A stretch of DNA of 64,000 nucleotides from Hyphomicrobium_A sp963759735 (GCA_963759735.1 CAVXAF010000012.1:1-64000); one strand, 5' to 3'. Shown: positions 17,177 through 27,621, counted from the stretch's first letter. Notes: generated from the sequence alone by a model not told the origin. Translations and numbers: made by a program.

Positions 17177-20073
17177 TCACTGATCATCAGGCTTGTGCTG
17201 CGGCGCCGAAGGGCCTTCGGCGCCCTCGCGCTGCATGCGCTCCTCGACCATGCGCGTGAGGAAGGTGCGCACGCCCTCGAGGTCGCGCAGGCGGACCTGG
17301 CGCTGCGGGCTGGCGAGGTCGATGCCGCGGCTGCGCAAGGCTTTGACGGCGTGCACGCGCAGCACCGTCTGCGCATCGCTTGCCGTCACCCCGTCGGGAA
17401 GCGGTACCGACAGCGTGAACTCCAGGGCACTGTCGGCGATGTCGACGAAGGCGACTTGCACGCCCTCGCCCTGCGCCCCGACCTGGCGGGCCGCCTCGCC
17501 CAAGGCCGCCAGAACCGCCGCCGGGTCGGCATCCTGGGCGACGGCGATGTCGATGCTCGCGCGTCCCGGTTCCGCGGCGGCGACGTGGGCATGCCCGGTG
17601 AGCGCGTTGGCGAATGGAATGTCGATGCCCTCGGCACGCAAGCGCCTTGACGATCCCGGTCCGCAACTCGGTCTGCGCCTGCAGCGAGCGGTTGATGTCG
17701 GCGAGAAACACGCGCACCGAGAAGTCCATGGCGTTCTCGCCGAGATTGTCGAGCACCACCACGGGCGGCGGATGGCGCAGTATCGAGGTGTTCTTCTCGG
17801 CCACCTGCTGCAGCACGCGCAGCACATGCTCGGGATCTGACTGGTAGGACACGCGCACGTTGATCTTCAGGCGGCCGAGCAGATTGCGGTGCGTGAGGTT
17901 GACGACTGTCTGCGTGATGAGCTCGGAGTTCGGCACGATGAGGCTGGCGCGCCCGAACGTCTCGATCTCGGTCGAGCGGACGGCGATGCGGCGCACATAG
18001 CCTTCGCCCTCCTTGAGCGACACCCAGTCGCCGACCTTGATCGGTCGCTCGACAAGCAGGATGAGGCCGGAAACGAAGTTGTTGACGATGGACTGCAGGC
18101 CAAAGCCGATGCCGACCGACAATGCGCCGGCGACGATGGCAAGGCTGGTGATGTCGAAGCCTGCGTACGAAATGGCGGCCAGCGCAGCGACGGCAAAGCC
18201 GACGTAGCCGGCACCGGTGTAGATCGAGTTGGCAAGCCCCGGCTCGACGCGCCCTTTGGCCAGCGCTCCGGCGGCCAGCCAGCGCTGCACGAAGCGCGTC
18301 GCGACCAGGACGCCGGCGAACAATGCGACGGCGGCAAGAATGCGGGCGAGCGAGATACGCACGCCGCCGACGTCGAAGCCGAAGATTGCCCCGCGCAGCC
18401 AACTGGTGATCTCGGGCCAGCTGAGTCCCCAGGACAGCAGCAGGAGCGGCACGGCGATGGCGAAAAGCGCGATGTTGAGCAGAACGCGCTGCGACGCGGG
18501 TCAGCTGGGTGCGGCCGAAGTCGTCGAGCTTGAACCGCTGCTCGATGATGGCGCTCATGCCGGCGGCCGGTCGTTCGCTCGTCGCGGGCACCAGTGCCTT
18601 GATGGCGACGTGCAGCAGGCCGACGAAGAAGACGCCGGCGCCCGTGGTCAGCAACTGGGTGACGATGAAGCGGCCGAGGGTCACGTAGCCGAGCAGGGCA
18701 GCGCCGAGCAACGTCACCGCGAGCGCAATCAGCAGCGACTTCAACCAATACGGACGCCAGCGCGAGACGCGAATGCCCGGCGCATTGCTGGGCGGGGTCA
18801 GCGGCGTGCGCACGATAAGGAACAGCAGCAGCGCATAAAGCAGGCTGGCGAAGAAAGCAGCGAGGATGCTCGCCGACAAGGGCAGCGACAGGATGCTGAC
18901 GAGGCGGCGGCAGAGATAGTCGAGGGCGTAGACGACCGCGATGCCCTGCACGGCGAAACTCAGCGTGCGCGCGCTTGCATCATCGAGCGCGAAAACGCGC
19001 CAGCGCGGCCGCTTGGGCTGCAACACCGCGCGGGCCAACGCCATGACGCAGATCATCACCAGCAGCGGATACACCGCCGAATGCGCGAAGCGCTCAACCT
19101 GCCAGTACAGCAGGCCGAGTTCATCGAGCCCGACGTAGGTGATGGCGAGGGCCGCGGCGAGCGGCAGCGCCATGGCCGGCGCCACCCAGGCGGCATTGAG
19201 AGCGCGCTCGGGCGTTGATGGTGTTGATGCGCCCGCCGCATCGAGGCGGGCGCGGAACATGCGGCGTGTCGCTGCGTGCAGGCCGATGAAGGCGAAAAAC
19301 GCCGCGGCCAGGACGCCGAGCAGTCCGACCGAATTGAGCTTGGCCGCCGACCACCAGTTACCGAGGATGAAGCCGAGCTGCCGCCGCGCCAAATGCAGTT
19401 GGGCTGCGCCCTCGCGCCACACGTGCGCTTGCAGCGGCGTATCCGTCTGCCGCAACAAGAAACGCGTGAAGATGCCTTTGCGAGCGTTCTGCACGCGCCC
19501 GATCAGCTGGCGCGAGCGCTCCTCGATGAGGCCGGCCTTTTTGATGGCCCCGTCGATCTGCGCGGCGATGCCGTTGAGACGCTGGCGCTCACTGGCGACG
19601 TCTTCGGCTTCGGGCGGCTCGTTCTCCTTCGGCGGGTCGCCGAGCTTTTTGATCTGCGAGCGCACTTCATCGAGGTGCGGACGCAGCGCATCAGCCGCCT
19701 CCCTGGCGCCGATTTCGATCTTCTCGATGCCGTTGCGCAGGGTTGAAAGGTCGCGCTGGGAGCCGGGAGATTGCTCGAGGTTCTTTTCGGCGGCCTCGAG
19801 CGACGTCGACAACGCGTTGACCGGCTTGACGAGTTCCTCGACACCAGGCCCGGTCGCCGCCGGTGCAGCCGGTGTGGGCAGTGGCGCGGCTGCGGGAGGT
19901 GGCGCGTTGGGCGAGGGGGGTGTGCCCTTGCTCGGCGCCGTCGACCCATTCTTAGTCGCGGCCGGGGCGTCCGGCGTCGCCGGCGTTTGCGCCAGCGCGG
20001 GACCGCCGGACAGCAGGGCGACACCGCACACCGCCAGCGCGAGGAGCCTCGTCATGGGCAGTGATCGGCGCAT
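17177..20073 (-). pseudogene. DUF3772/MscS mechanosensitive channel, two frameshifts
   Basis: The rebuilt protein (about 965 residues) starts with a signal peptide (MRRSLPMTRLLALAVCGVAL, with GGAGG 6 bases upstream) and has a Pro/Ala-rich linker. A periplasmic coiled-coil DUF3772 domain follows (SLEAAEKNLEQSPGSQRDLS onward), then about ten membrane helices and a MscS core with GALSVGIGFGLQSIVNNFVSGLILL and the beta domain VGDWVSLKEGEGYVRRI. The C-terminal part (DIPFANALTGHAHVA, FLTRMVEERMQREG) lies in another frame. Shifts fall near 18500 and near 17640. This type of channel opens on membrane tension to release solutes after osmotic downshock. All domains are intact apart from the two single-base-type lesions, so a sequence error is plausible. 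Confidence 0.85.
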
Positions 20074-20114
20074 CAGGAACCTCCCCGCTGGTGGCGGCGT
20101 GTGGCGGAACGTGG

Positions 20115-20459
20115 TCACTCGGCCGCTTCGCCGAGATGACGCGGCGGGCGCGCTGGCGATAGAGAAGAGGTCGGCGACTGCCCTGCGGCGCGCGTTGCGT
20201 CTATGCCGCTTTCGATAACGATATCGACTGGGCCGCCTGTCATCAGGAGATGCTCGACCCCGTCGCGGCGCACGAGCAGCAGTCGCCGCTTGCCGTCGAT
20301 CACCGCCTGCTCGACGATGTCGATGCGCTTGGCCGGCTTGTTGGCAAACAGCGTGCTGAGCCGCGGACCGCGTGACATCTTGCGCACGATGACTGCAACC
20401 GCCACGACGATGGCGGCGATGAATGCAACGGCGAGTACGGGCCAAAGAACTTGAGTCAT
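20115..20459 (-). CDS. fliO: FliO-like flagellar export protein
   Basis: A 114-residue protein with one N-terminal membrane helix (residues 4-26) and a small cytoplasmic domain with RIDIVEQAVIDGKRRLLLVRRDGVEHLLMTGGPVDIVIE, the hallmark of the FliO/MopB family. FliO assists assembly of the FliPQR core of the flagellar export gate. The C-terminal tail is Pro/Ser-rich and low in complexity. It stands apart from any flagellar operon, just upstream of the mechanosensitive channel gene (42 bases), which is odd but seen in Rhizobiales. Whether the strain is flagellated cannot be judged from this window. Confidence 0.8.
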   Translation of the reverse strand: MTQVLWPVLAVAFIAAIVVAVAVIVRKMSRGPRLSTLFANKPAKRIDIVEQAVIDGKRRLLLVRRDGVEHLLMTGGPVDIVIESGIDATRAAGQSPTSSLSPARPPRHLGEAAE

Positions 20460-20680
20460 TTCTCACCCGTTAGACGCAAGCTGCACAGATCGTTGGAGCA
20501 TTTCGTAATCGCCTCAGCGAGGCTAGCGCGCCCCTTGCGGGTATAGCCCGCGCTTCATGCGATTTTAACCCTAATGATCGAACTGTTGACGGGTAAAGCG
20601 ACGCAACCCGAGACGCTGCCGCGCGCGCAAAACGGGGCTTTTAGAGACCCTGGCGGCCAAGATCCGGTGCCAAGCTTTTT

Positions 20681-23293
20681 GTGTGTAATGCGTACCAGAG
20701 TATAGCCCCCATGCCGGCGCCCCACGCGACTTCCTCCCAGAATCAGATAGCCTCCCTGCGCATGCGCGAGCACGACGCCATCGAGCTGCCGTCCGCTCCC
20801 TTCGATGCCATCACACCGATGCACGGACTGGGCAGCTACCTGCCGACCGTCGGCGCCATCGTCGCCGGCGTGCTCATCGCGTTAGGCATCGTTGCCAGCG
20901 GTGCCGGCATGCCCGTGCTCATCGCCATGATGGTGGCGCTCGCCACCGCCGGGTTGTTCTTCCTGTTTGCCTACTCCGCCGGATACATCCGTTTCGGCCA
21001 GCACACGCCGCTCGCCGAGGTGGTGAAGTCGGCGGCCGATGGCCTCGACGTCGGCGTCATGATCGCGCGGCGCGACGGTGAGCCGCTTTACGCCAACGCG
21101 GCTTTCGAGGCACTGATCGGTCGCGGCGAGCGCGATCGCCTCGTCGGCCTGCAACAGTTCCTCTCCGGAGATGCGGCCGCCAGCGCCGCGCTCTTCCGCC
21201 TGACGCGTGCCGCCGAGCGCGGCGAGCCACTGGCAGAAGAGTTTGCCGTCGGTCGTCCGCTACCTGGCCTGCGCATGCGGCGCACGCTGCAGCTCTCGGT
21301 CAATCCGATCGCCAACGACGGGGTCGGCCCGGGTCCGGTTCTCTGGCGTCTGACCGACGTCACCCCCGACCGTCAGCGCGAAGCCACGCGCCTCGCCGGC
21401 GTCGAGGTGCAGCTGGCGCAGTTCGACAATGCCCCCATCGGTCTCGCCTCGGTGGGCGCCGACGGTTCGCTGCTGCACATCAACGGCACGCTGGCGCGCT
21501 GGATCGGTCGTTCGCCGCGCGCCGTGAGCGAGCAGCGCCTGACGCTCGCCGACATCGCCTCCGGCGACGGGGCGGCCCTGGTCTCGCGACTGACGGGCGG
21601 CGCAAACGAGGAATCTGCGACGCTCGACGTCGATTTGACGCGTGAGGACGGCCGCGTCATGCCAGCCCGCTTGCTGGCGCGCGCCGTTCCGAGCGGCAAG
21701 GGGCTCACCGTTGCCGTCGTCGATATCGCAGGCGAGGGCGCTGCCGAGTTCGAGGGCGATGAGTCGGGCGCCCGTTTTGCACGCTTCTTCCAGTCCGCGC
21801 CGTTCGGCATCGCCATGCTGGGCTCGGACGGGCGCATCGTCTCCGCCAACTCCGCCTTCTGCCGCATGCTGCTCGACGGCGCCTCCGGTACCGGCATCGC
21901 TGCCGCCGATGCGCTCGGACGCGCCGCCGACGCCGAGGCGCGCGCGGCAGTCGATGAGGGCCTGAAGTGCGTCATCTCCGGGCGCGCGCACAATGTGCCG
22001 ATCGAGATCACCGCCGGCGCCAAGCGTGATCGCGTGACGCGCGTTTACATGAGCCCGTTCGCGGCCGGCGGCGCCCGCGAGGCGGCTATCCTTTATGTCG
22101 TCGACGCCACCGAGCAGAAAGCGCTCGAGGCCAAGTTCGCGCAAAGTCAGAAGATGGAAGTCGTCGGCAAGCTGGCGGGCGGCATCGCCCACGACTTCAA
22201 CAACATGCTGACGGCGATCCTCGGCTTCTCCGACATGCTGCTGGCGCAGCACAGGCCCAAGGACGTCGCCTACAAGGACCTCAGCAACATCAAGGCGAGC
22301 GCCCTTCGCGCGGCCGAGCTCGTGCGCAAGCTGCTGGCGCTGGCCCGCCAGCAGACGCTGCAGAACGAGGTCGTCAATCTCGCCGACGTCATCACCGATC
22401 AGTTCAACGTGCTGAAGGGGTATGTCGGCGAGCAGAGCGAACTCAAGATCTCGACATCGCCCGACCTGTGGTACGCGATGACCGACAAGCACGAGTTCGA
22501 GCAGGCGCTGTTCAACCTTATCACCAACGCCAAGGACGCGATGCCGGACGGCGGCACGCTGACCATCCGGGCGCGCAACGTCCCCGAGCGCGAGACGCAG
22601 AAGTTCGAGAACCCCGAGTTCGTGCACGGCGAATACGTGCTGATCGAGGTCGGCGACACCGGGCACGGCATGAGCCGCGAAGTGATGGACAAGATCTTCG
22701 AGCCGTTCTTCACCACAAAGGCCATCGGCAAGGGCACCGGGCTTGGGCTGGCATCGGTCTACGGCATGGTCAAGCAGTCGGGCGGCTACATCTATCCCGA
22801 CAGCGAAGTCGGCAAGGGAACTACCTTCCGTATCTACCTGCCGCGCTACCACGCCGATAAGGACGAGGAAGCGGCGGCTGCGCCGAAGGAACGCAAGAAG
22901 GAGCAGCGCGCTGCCGATCTCACCGGCACGGGACGTGTGCTGCTGGTCGAGGACGAAGAGGTCGTGCGCAACTTCGCGGCGCGGGCGCTGAAGCGCCAGG
23001 GCTACAAGGTGCTCGAGGCGGCGAGCGGCGTGGAAGCGCTCGAGGTGATGGAAAAGCACAAGGGCAAGGTCGACATCGTCGTTTCCGACGTGGTGATGCC
23101 CGAGATGGACGGCCCGACGCTGCTCAAGGAACTGCGCAAGAAGAACCCGGACCTCAAGATCATCTTCGTCTCTGGCTATCCCAACGATGCCTTCAAGGCG
23201 GCGCTGGGAGACGAGAACTTCGCCTTCCTGCCCAAACCCTTCTCGCTGCCGCAGCTGGCCGCCAAGGTAAAAGAGGAACTCAGCCGCGAGTAG
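20681..23293 (+). CDS. cckA: Cell-cycle hybrid histidine kinase CckA
   Basis: An 870-residue membrane hybrid kinase/phosphatase that in alphaproteobacteria feeds phosphate through ChpT to CtrA and CpdR. It has two membrane helices (about 52-75 and 79-102) and PAS-like domains from about 120 to 480. A HisKA domain follows with KLAGGIAHDFNNMLTAILGF (phospho-His near 504), then a HATPase with NLITNAKDAM, DTGHGMS and GTGLGLASVYGMVKQSGG. A receiver domain ends the protein (VLLVEDEEVVRNF; phospho-Asp in VVSDVVMPEMDG near 806; FLPKPFSLPQLAAKV). The GTG start at 20681 is not well supported; an ATG at 20711 is equally possible. Partner genes are not in the window. Confidence 0.92.
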   Translation: MCNAYQSIAPMPAPHATSSQNQIASLRMREHDAIELPSAPFDAITPMHGLGSYLPTVGAIVAGVLIALGIVASGAGMPVLIAMMVALATAGLFFLFAYSAGYIRFGQHTPLAEVVKSAADGLDVGVMIARRDGEPLYANAAFEALIGRGERDRLVGLQQFLSGDAAASAALFRLTRAAERGEPLAEEFAVGRPLPGLRMRRTLQLSVNPIANDGVGPGPVLWRLTDVTPDRQREATRLAGVEVQLAQFDNAPIGLASVGADGSLLHINGTLARWIGRSPRAVSEQRLTLADIASGDGAALVSRLTGGANEESATLDVDLTREDGRVMPARLLARAVPSGKGLTVAVVDIAGEGAAEFEGDESGARFARFFQSAPFGIAMLGSDGRIVSANSAFCRMLLDGASGTGIAAADALGRAADAEARAAVDEGLKCVISGRAHNVPIEITAGAKRDRVTRVYMSPFAAGGAREAAILYVVDATEQKALEAKFAQSQKMEVVGKLAGGIAHDFNNMLTAILGFSDMLLAQHRPKDVAYKDLSNIKASALRAAELVRKLLALARQQTLQNEVVNLADVITDQFNVLKGYVGEQSELKISTSPDLWYAMTDKHEFEQALFNLITNAKDAMPDGGTLTIRARNVPERETQKFENPEFVHGEYVLIEVGDTGHGMSREVMDKIFEPFFTTKAIGKGTGLGLASVYGMVKQSGGYIYPDSEVGKGTTFRIYLPRYHADKDEEAAAAPKERKKEQRAADLTGTGRVLLVEDEEVVRNFAARALKRQGYKVLEAASGVEALEVMEKHKGKVDIVVSDVVMPEMDGPTLLKELRKKNPDLKIIFVSGYPNDAFKAALGDENFAFLPKPFSLPQLAAKVKEELSRE

Positions 23294-23309
23294 CGGCCGA
23301 GGATCAGTG

Positions 23310-23765
23310 ATGATGTTGCGGCGATTGATAGCGATTGCATTGCTGGCGGTGCTCAGCGGCACGCCTGCCGTGCCTGCGGACAAGATCGTGCCGCGGTCGG
23401 GTCATGCGATCGCGCCACTGCCGACCGATGAGCCGGTGCGCAATGGGATGGTGGCGATCCGTGATCTGGTGCGCACCAATCACTCGCTGATCACGCACCG
23501 GCGCATGCCGCCGGACCACGGCTTGCGTTTTGCGGCGCAGGTGAAGATCGAGGCCGACCGTATCCTGGCCACCAGCCACCTGAAGGGCGAGACGCTAGAG
23601 AAGCTGCGCGCCCTGCTGGAGGAAATCGTCAGCGGAATCGGGGCAGCGGCCAAGCCGGCCGAGGGGGATGCGATGGACGGCCTCGCCCGCGCCGACGCGG
23701 CTCTGGCGCGCTATCCGCAGGAGTTCGATCATCCAGGCTGGACGCCGGCGCAGTCGCTGCAATGA
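23310..23765 (+). CDS. Exported hypothetical protein (151 aa)
   Basis: A protein with a clean signal peptide (LRRLIAIALLAVLSGTPAVPA) and a mature part of about 125 residues that looks helical: VRNGMVAIRDLVRTNHSLITHRRM, then AQVKIEADRILATSHLKGETLEKLRALLEEIVSGI. It could be a small four-helix bundle, reminiscent in pattern of DUF4142 or cytochrome-c'-like folds, but there is no haem motif. Start codons GTG, ATG and ATG follow each other; I take the first ATG. It lies 16 bases after cckA and may be cotranscribed with it. Function unknown. Confidence 0.65.
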   Translation: MMLRRLIAIALLAVLSGTPAVPADKIVPRSGHAIAPLPTDEPVRNGMVAIRDLVRTNHSLITHRRMPPDHGLRFAAQVKIEADRILATSHLKGETLEKLRALLEEIVSGIGAAAKPAEGDAMDGLARADAALARYPQEFDHPGWTPAQSLQ

Positions 23766-23853
23766 TCGGGAAAGAGCGGCAGGCTTTTCTGGGCAAGCTC
23801 GGGATGTGGGCCGACGCTGCGTATGCTATGTGAGCAAAGGCAGGAGGCCATGC

Positions 23854-24225
23854 ATGGCTGTCGCTCACACGCGCGCGCTCATTCTCGCGCTAATATCGAT
23901 GTGCATCGCCGGCGTAACAATCGCCGAGGCGCCGCTGCCGGGTAATTCGCGGGTCGGCCAAGCCCCCTTGCGACACGCCGGCCCGGGCATCTGGAAGGCC
24001 GTGGTGCCCCCTGCCGCTATGAAGGGCGAGTTCGAGGGCTACGATCCCATCGGCCTGGCAGCGGGCGTGAAGATCAAAGCCGACTGCTCGATCAACTGGG
24101 TCGATCCCGACGACGGCAAGCTGTATTGCTTTTCCAGCGCCACGTCGCAGAGCTATTTCCAGGACTGGCCCAAGCACAACATCAGACGCGCGGCGAAGTT
24201 CTGGTCGCGCCCGGCAGGTTCCTGA
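23854..24225 (+). CDS. Exported protein with YHS-like domain (123 aa)
   Basis: A signal peptide (HTRALILALISMCIAGVTIA-EA) is followed by a short mature domain. Its pattern GYDPIGLAAGVKIKADCSINW, GKLYCFSS and SYFQDWPKHN resembles YHS domains (GYDPVAY, Y-x-F-x-S, F-x-x-x-P-x-x-Y), which often bind metals or sit in copper proteins. Two mature cysteines are present. The ATG at 23854 has AGGAGG 6 bases upstream, which settles the start; a longer frame exists but lacks support. It faces the convergent outer-membrane gene. The role is not known. Confidence 0.6.
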   Translation: MAVAHTRALILALISMCIAGVTIAEAPLPGNSRVGQAPLRHAGPGIWKAVVPPAAMKGEFEGYDPIGLAAGVKIKADCSINWVDPDDGKLYCFSSATSQSYFQDWPKHNIRRAAKFWSRPAGS

Positions 24226-24234
24226 GCGCCGACG

Positions 24235-25120
24235 CTAGAACTTGCCGGTGATGCCGACGACAGGGCCCTGCTGCAGCACGTCGAATTCGTAGCGGTCGAC
24301 GCCTACGCCCTGATCGTAGTCGACGTACAGCGCCTTGTAGCCGAGGTAGCCCTCGTAATCGATGCCGGCGTGCGAGCCCAAATAGCTGCTGTAGGTGGCG
24401 AGGACGTGCCAAGAGAACTGGCTGCCGATGCCAAAACCGCCGACGTCGCCGCGCAAGGTGATCTCATCGGATAGCGTCGGCTTGTAGTGCATGCGTGCGC
24501 CTATGAACGGGTCGGCCCAGTCGACGCCGCCCGACCGGGCGAGCGCCCTGGCGCCGGAAACGATGAGGCCGTCGACATTGAGCGTGCCGGCCAGCGCCAC
24601 GTCGATATCCAGCTTCTGGTTCCAGTAGCGGACGCCGCCCAGCATCTCGATCCAGCTATCGGTTTCGGCGCCGTAATTGTTGCCGAAGTTGAAGCGGTTG
24701 GTTTCGTACATGCCGCCAGCCTCGACGATCCAATATGCATAGTCGGCCGAGAGGACGGCACCCAGCGTGCCGCTGACGTGGCGTGAAAATTCCTTCGAGG
24801 CGACGAATGAATCTGAATTGCTGACGTCGGCGTAGATGATGTCGGCGAACAGCGTCACGGCGCCGCGCCGGGTCTGCATGTAGCTCATCCAGACGAAGTC
24901 CAGCGACTGCAGGATCTCCGCCGGGTTCTCATCGACGGTAAACTCGCGGCCTTTGTCGATGACGTCGCCGCTGACCCAAGGCAGCCAGGCGTAGGGCGTG
25001 AATTGGGAATGCCAGCCGGTCGGGCCGGGCTGTCACCGGCGGCGCCACCGTGCGGACCCCATCGGCTTGCGCCGCGCACGCGAAGAGCAAGGCTGCAGAC
25101 GTGATGGCGGCCAAGCGCAT
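24235..25120 (-). pseudogene. Outer-membrane beta-barrel protein (BcsS-like), one frameshift
   Basis: The ATG (GGAGG about 7 bases upstream) starts a signal peptide (MRLAAITSAALLFACAAQA-D). After a shift near 25020 the frame continues WHSQFTPYAWLPWVSGDVID and runs to the end as alternating barrel strands (TLFADIIYADVSN, YAYWIVEAGGMYETNRF, ISWIEMLGGVRYWNQ-like segments), ending GPVVGITGKF with a C-terminal Phe. Total length is about 294 residues. The FTPYAWLPWVSG opening is typical of a family of alphaproteobacterial outer-membrane proteins annotated as BcsS-like or Omp25-like. There are no cellulose synthesis genes nearby, so that link is weak. Confidence 0.7.
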
Positions 25121-25249
25121 GTGCACCCTCCCTCAACAGGATTCCCACGAGCTTCGCACAGTGTCTGATTCGTCGGCGGGCGGTTGTGGCGCCGCGGACA
25201 CGCGGCCAGTTCGCCAACGCGCGCAGGCCGCGGCGCGTCGGTATGAGGC

Positions 25250-26252
25250 TCAGCCGAAGACGTAATCGATGATGTAGGTGCGCGCCTCGGGGCTGAGGCC
25301 CTCCGGCGGCTTGGTGAAGCGCGCCTTGTGGATGGCATTCACCGCTGCGTCATCGATCGCCTTGTTGCCACTCGACTGCAGCACACGCACGTACAACAGG
25401 TCGCCCTGCTGGGTGATCTGGAAGAGAGACGAGCACGCGGCCCCACAGCGCGAAAGGTCCCGGGCGGGTCTTCATGAGCGCGTCGATCACGCTTTTGCTG
25501 AAGGCGTCCGAGCGGCCGCCGGCGCCGGTGCCGCGCACCTGCATGCCGCCGCCCGATACCATCGCCTGCTGCTGGCGCTGCGGCCGGCGCTGCTGCATCT
25601 CCTTGCGGTCATAGTGCGCCTTGACCTGCTCGGAGAGATCGCTGGCAGCCGCATCGACCAGCGCTTCGAGCGACGGCATCGACGATTGCTCCTTCTCCGT
25701 CTCCTTCTCGCTCTCGGCCTCTTTTTCGGCCTTCTCCTCCGGCTTCTGCGGCTCTTCCTTGGCGGGCTCCTCGCTCGGCTTCTCGGGCGGCTGCTGCTCC
25801 ACCGGTGGCGCCGGCAGCGCGGCCTGCTGTTGCGGTTGGGGTGGGGCAGGATTGGGCGGTTGGTTCGCACCATCGCGCCACTTCTCGGTCTTGGCGTTGA
25901 AGTCCGGATCGGGGACCAGTTCGACGCTGATCGATTCAGATCCCTGGCCGAGCCGTTCGCGGCGCTGGCGCTCCATCTCCTGCTCGATACCCGACAGGCC
26001 GCCGAGGTTCATCACCGAGGCGGCAATGACGCCGGTGTAGAGCAGGGTCACGGCGATGGCGCTGGCCCACAGCGTGCGTTCCCCGCCCTCGGACCCGGCG
26101 CGGATCCGATGATCGGCATCGAGCACGCCGATCAGCGTCGCCGCCTCGGGGGCGGCGGCGTCAGGGGCCTCCGGTGGGGCCGCAGTTGGCGGCGCCTCGG
26201 CCGGGGCGGTTTCCGCCGCCAGCTGCTGCGCCACGGTAGCAATATCGGCCAT
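25250..26252 (-). pseudogene. TonB-like energy transducer, one frameshift
   Basis: Reconstructed (about 334 residues), this is a TonB/TolA-type protein. It has a cytoplasmic Ala/Pro-rich tail, one membrane helix (about 62-82, LWASAIAVTLLYTGVIAASV), a long Pro/Glu/Lys-rich periplasmic linker (QQPPEKPSEEPAKEEPQKPE onward) and a TonB C-terminal domain. That domain begins MKTRPGPFALWGRVLVS and continues, after a shift near 25425, with YVRVLQSSGNKAIDDAAVNA and a KARFTKPPEG segment, ending IIDYVFG. TonB passes proton-motive energy to outer-membrane receptors. No ExbB, ExbD or receptor genes are adjacent. The shifted frame keeps the family pattern up to the stop, so the break is recent or artificial. 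Confidence 0.75.
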
Positions 26253-26396
26253 CACGGCTCGCGAATCGGCTCATCTAATGATGAGGGAGTTTAGCGCGTT
26301 AACGGCCGTGCGCTTGCGGCCAATTGGCCACCATCGACAACCTCAGTCGGCGCCGCTCTGCTCACATTGAGCTGCGAGGAGTCGATGGACGGGCGA

Positions 26397-26411
26397 GAAC
26401 AAACAGGGTAC
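26397..26411 (+). promoter_or_regulatory. Probable LexA (SOS) box upstream of recA
   Basis: GAAC-N7-GTAC lies 41 bases before the recA start. The alphaproteobacterial LexA site is GAAC-N7-GAAC (GTTC-N7-GTTC), so only one base of the second half differs. Position and spacing fit SOS control of recA. Confidence 0.5.
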
Positions 26412-26452
26412 AGTTAAGTCGAAATTGAGAACATGCAGCGATTGCCATATAG

Positions 26453-27598
26453 GTGAACGAGATGACGAACCGGCCGGAATTGAAGGTCGTTGAGGGGGGT
26501 GCGATGGATAAGATGAAGGCGCTGGAGGCGGCGCTCTCCCAGATCGAGAAGCTGCACGGCAAGGGCTCGATCATGCGCCTCGGCGCCAACGATCAGTCGA
26601 TGGACGTGGAGGCGATCTCGACCGGCTCGCTGGGCCTCGACATCGCGCTGGGCATCGGCGGGCTACCGCGCGGCCGCGTCATCGAGATCTACGGTCCGGA
26701 ATCGTCGGGCAAAACCACGCTGTCACTGCAAGTGGTGGCCGAGGCCCAGAAGACGGGCGGCATCTGCGCCTTCGTCGACGCCGAGCACGCGCTCGATCCG
26801 GTCTATGCCAGGAAGCTTGGCGTCAAGGTCGAGGATCTGCTGATTTCGCAGCCCGATAGCGGGGAGCAGGCGCTGGAGATCGCCGACACGCTGGTGCGCT
26901 CGGGTGCCGTCGACGTGCTGGTGGTCGACTCGGTGGCGGCGCTGACGCCCAAGGCCGAGCTCGAAGGCGAGATGGGCGACATGCAACCCGGCATGCAGGC
27001 GCGCCTGATGAGCAAGGCGCTGCGCAAGCTGACGGCCTCCATCTCCAAGTCGGGGACCATGGTCATCTTCATCAATCAGATCCGCATGAAGATCGGCGTC
27101 ATGTTCGGCAACCCTGAGACGACGACGGGCGGCAACGCGCTGAAGTTTTACGCTTCGGTGCGTCTCGACATTCGCCGCATCGGCCAGATCAAGGATCGCG
27201 AGGAGGTTGTCGGCAACCAGACGCGCGTCAAGGTCGTCAAGAACAAGGTCGCCCCGCCGTTCAAGCAGGTCGAGTTCGACATCATGTACGGCGAGGGTAT
27301 TTCCAAGAACGGCGAACTGATCGACCTCGGAGCCAAGGTGGGCGTCGTCGAGAAGTCGGGCGCCTGGTTCTCCTACGAGGGAGAGCGTATCGGCCAGGGC
27401 CGCGAGAACGCCAAGGTCTACCTCAAGGAGCACCCGAAGGTGGCGGCCGCCATCGAGAAGGCCATCCGCCAGAACGCGGGCCTGATCGTCGATAAGCTGC
27501 TGATCGAGGAGCAGCCGGGCGAAGATGGCGAGGAGCCAGACGAAGACGGCGTGCTGCCCGACGAGGAAGCCAAGAAGCCGGCCCGCGCCAAGCGGTAG
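26453..27598 (+). CDS. recA: Recombinase RecA
   Basis: The DNA strand-exchange and LexA-coprotease protein. The family core is complete: MDKMKALEAALSQIEKLHGKGSIMRLG, Walker A GPESSGKTTL, VVDSVAALTPKAELEGEMGD (Walker B and loop L1), NQIRMKIGVMFGNPETTTGG (loop L2) and LKFYASVRLDIRR. The C-terminal acidic tail (PGEDGEEPDEDGVLPDEEAKK) is typical. At 381 residues with the GTG start it is about 20 longer than usual. Starts at the ATG 9 bases later or at the MDKMKAL methionine are possible. A probable SOS box lies upstream and a strong hairpin follows the stop. Confidence 0.97.
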   Translation: MNEMTNRPELKVVEGGAMDKMKALEAALSQIEKLHGKGSIMRLGANDQSMDVEAISTGSLGLDIALGIGGLPRGRVIEIYGPESSGKTTLSLQVVAEAQKTGGICAFVDAEHALDPVYARKLGVKVEDLLISQPDSGEQALEIADTLVRSGAVDVLVVDSVAALTPKAELEGEMGDMQPGMQARLMSKALRKLTASISKSGTMVIFINQIRMKIGVMFGNPETTTGGNALKFYASVRLDIRRIGQIKDREEVVGNQTRVKVVKNKVAPPFKQVEFDIMYGEGISKNGELIDLGAKVGVVEKSGAWFSYEGERIGQGRENAKVYLKEHPKVAAAIEKAIRQNAGLIVDKLLIEEQPGEDGEEPDEDGVLPDEEAKKPARAKR

Positions 27599-27621
27599 GT
27601 GTTGGCGCTGGATTTTTGAGC

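Noticed and set aside
21260..23383. 707-codon open frame antisense to cckA
   Set aside because: Shadow of a complete cckA with all kinase motifs in the other strand.
24235..25120. Cellulose synthesis gene (BcsS)
   Set aside because: Only the general barrel pattern fits and there are no bcs genes nearby, so I kept the name as a resemblance only.
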